Positions 62,476-64,000 of a stretch of 64,000 nt of DNA are shown one piece after another. The position numbers and the translations under genes are program-made. The stretch's first letter is position 1, and each line of letters begins with the position of its first letter. Origin of the DNA: Maniola hyperantus (Eukaryota; Arthropoda; Insecta; Lepidoptera; Nymphalidae); NCBI RefSeq assembly GCF_902806685.2, contig NC_048553.1, forward strand, positions 3,331,099 to 3,395,098, in the 5' to 3' direction. The notes beneath the pieces are model-generated. The model saw only the letters and a list, made by a program, of their open reading frames with translations, was not told the origin of the DNA and made no database searches.

Positions 62476-62800
62476 CAGGGTGTAACCAGAATGCTAGTTA
62501 AAATGAAGACAGTTGACTGATGATTACAAATACAAAGGAAACACGAAAACATATAAAAAAAATCTGAATTTTGTAAAAGTTTACGATATATTGTAAATAA
62601 AACGACGCTAGAGGTCAACGAACGTTGCGTAAGTAGGCCGTTGTAAGTGGGGCATTGACCGGAGTTTTACACGTATTGCGGGTTGACAAATACTCAATCA
62701 CTAAAACTACAAAATGAGACAAATGATTATTGGAATTAAATTGTGTTTATGTAGTAAAACAATAACACTAAGTTTTTGCTAGCGTTCTGGTTACACCCTG
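62476..62800. mobile_element. TIR element family M, complete copy
   Basis: CAGGGTGTAACCAGAATGCTAG start and CTAGCGTTCTGGTTACACCCTG end, 325 bp, non-coding. Decayed inverted copy at 27934-28200. Target duplication not clear. Confidence 0.78.
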
Positions 62801-63166
62801 TTGTCTCGGATAAAATGGCTTGTTGTACAATCTACTATTTAGAGTTCTGAACGCCGAATGAAAAAAGTGAAACTATGTACGATCATTCCTGTCTGCCCAT
62901 CTGCCACAAATCACAGCCAATTTAATTAACGGCAGTCTCTCCATCACATGCTCCATTAAGGATAACTAATATATGTCTTTGTGGTTAGCCAGATTTCTCC
63001 CCTAAAGTGTCTGGTTTTAAAGATACATGGGTTTAAAGATTTGAGAAACCCACAGACAGTGATGTTAGCTTCTAGAAGAGTCCTAGAATGTATCTACATT
63101 TGTTTGATTGGTTAATATAAAATTAGAAAATTAATAAATAAATTGTTTATTGTCCAAAAAACATAA
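62801..63166. other. Intergenic, nothing recognised
   Basis: Likely 3' flank of SAYSD1 (minus strand). A minus-strand AATAAA lies near 63143-63148. Confidence 0.35.
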
Positions 63167-63315
63167 TAGTCTGTGACAGGTTGAGATGGCAATCGGGGTA
63201 TGAGGTGGGGGTACGCCCCGCTCACCTTCACTCGCCCGCACTGGGTTAGCGCGCGGGCGTCCCCCCCCCCCCCCTTCATACCCGATTGCGATCTCCAACC
63301 TGTCGCATTCTATAG
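63167..63315. mobile_element. GC-rich palindromic MITE (family I)
   Basis: TAGTCTGTGACAGGTTGAGA start, mirrored by 'atctccaacctgtcgcatt'. The C-run centre is at 63261-63275. Confidence 0.7.
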
Positions 63316-63440
63316 GTACTTGAACATCTAGAACCTAGATTCTAGTATCATATTATATAAAAATATAAGATTTAGGTTGATAAGTTACTGGTCTTTTCAA
63401 TAAAGTAACAATTAAAAATTAATTAGAGATTCAATTAATT

Positions 63441-63830
63441 TTATCTTACACTAGCAGGACCAAACCTAATCTCTTTTTCAAACTGCTCTGCTTTCAAAGT
63501 TCCATCAATACTGACACAGTTTGCATTAAAAACACTATATGCAGACACTTCACCTTTCTTTTTCGGTCTAGTCCTAGTATTTAAACATATACCTATTAGG
63601 ATGGATACAACAAAAAATACAGCTCCAAATTGTAGTTGTAGAAAGATTGTGTATAATGTAAGCCAAATAATAGCATACATTGACCATTTTAGTATGAAAT
63701 ATCTCCAAGATTCTTGGTTTTCTTCTACAAATGATTCAACTTCACTAGTTTCACAGCCTGGTTCTACCGATTCTTCCATTATTAGGTTTGTATTTGGATC
63801 AGTTATGTCGGGTTCCTCTTCATTTTCTAG
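63441..63830 (-). CDS. SAYSD1: SAYSvFN domain-containing protein, 3' exon (partial gene)
   Basis: The acceptor AATTACAG|CTAGAA at 63830 opens an exon encoding L-E-N-E-E-E-P-D-I-T-D-P and then the hallmark stretch S-A-Y-S-V-F-N-x-N-C-x-x-I-D-G-T near the C terminus, stop at 63441. A hydrophobic hairpin W-S-M-Y-A-I-I-W-L ... V-V-S-I-L-I-G-I-C precedes it. SAYSD1 is an ER membrane protein linked to quality control at the translocon and UFM1-marked ribosomes. The N-terminal exon(s) lie beyond the window. The in-frame ATG at 63779 is inside the exon and need not be the start. Confidence 0.9.
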   Translation of the reverse strand, partial: LENEEEPDITDPNTNLIMEESVEPGCETSEVESFVEENQESWRYFILKWSMYAIIWLTLYTIFLQLQFGAVFFVVSILIGICLNTRTRPKKKGEVSAYSVFNANCVSIDGTLKAEQFEKEIRFGPASVR

Positions 63831-63904
63831 CTGTAATTTAAAAGTTCAGAATCAAATGCAGTGCTAATTAACTTCAAAAAAGTAAGTACATAATAGTTAT
63901 TCAT

Positions 63905-64000
63905 CATCATCATGATCAACCCATCATTGGCTCACTACAGAGCATTAGTCTCCTCTCAAAGTGAGAAGGGTTTTGGCTCAGAAAAGTTAGAGGTGCATGC
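63905..64000 (+). repeat. Interspersed repeat family L fragment at window edge
   Basis: CATCATCATCATGATCAACC followed by 'gtgagaagggttttggctc', as at 42190. In the SAYSD1 intron; cut by the window end. Confidence 0.5.

Overview
The window reads as nuclear DNA of a lepidopteran insect (moth or butterfly). Genes are split by GT-AG introns. The spaces between exons are packed with Helitrons that begin TC and end CTAG before T and carry the 'CCACGCGGACGAAGTCGCG' terminus I know from Lepidoptera. There are also RTE-type and CR1/Jockey-type LINE relics and many small palindromic DNA elements. The species cannot be named from the sequence.

Host genes. (1) AdSS, adenylosuccinate synthetase of the purine pathway, lies on the minus strand from 30907 down to 5909. 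Nine exons join in phase into about 435 codons; the last short exon (roughly 15-20 residues) was not found. (2) A PGAP6/TMEM8-like gene lies on the plus strand (31581-45058, four exons, 801 codons): signal peptide, extracellular part, EGF-like module and a CREST-type multi-pass domain. It is divergent from AdSS, with 673 bp between the two start codons. (3) A two-exon Tc1/IS630-type transposase gene lies on the plus strand (59874-62254). It has an open frame and a spliced acidic tail, but the expected first catalytic Asp is Phe. (4) The 3' exon of SAYSD1 lies on the minus strand at the right edge (63441-63830).

Three large retroelements look recent and structurally complete. An errantivirus (endogenous gypsy-type retrovirus with gag, pol and env; 14516-22105; LTRs that look identical; 4-bp target duplication AAAT) sits antisense in AdSS intron 2. 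A LINE with RNase H (33074-38944, minus strand, 14-bp target duplication) sits antisense in PGAP6 intron 1, inside an older repeat. A second Ty3/gypsy element without env (48375-55339; LTRs of 713 and 712 bp differing by one substitution and one indel; target duplication GCTG) lies between PGAP6 and the transposase gene. Both LTR elements carry a canonical -1 slippery heptamer at the gag-pol junction.

Points of most interest: decayed or partial duplications of two AdSS exons inside their neighbouring introns (exon 9 at 5783-5874; the start of exon 6 at 9755-9791 beside a Helitron-like end); transposon ends lying within about 5-17 nt of two AdSS splice donors; the transposase with a missing catalytic residue; and several TIR elements with clear target duplications (587-947, 59331-59724, 22488-22992, 39924-40234, 1817-2046). 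No tRNA, rRNA or CRISPR features were recognised.
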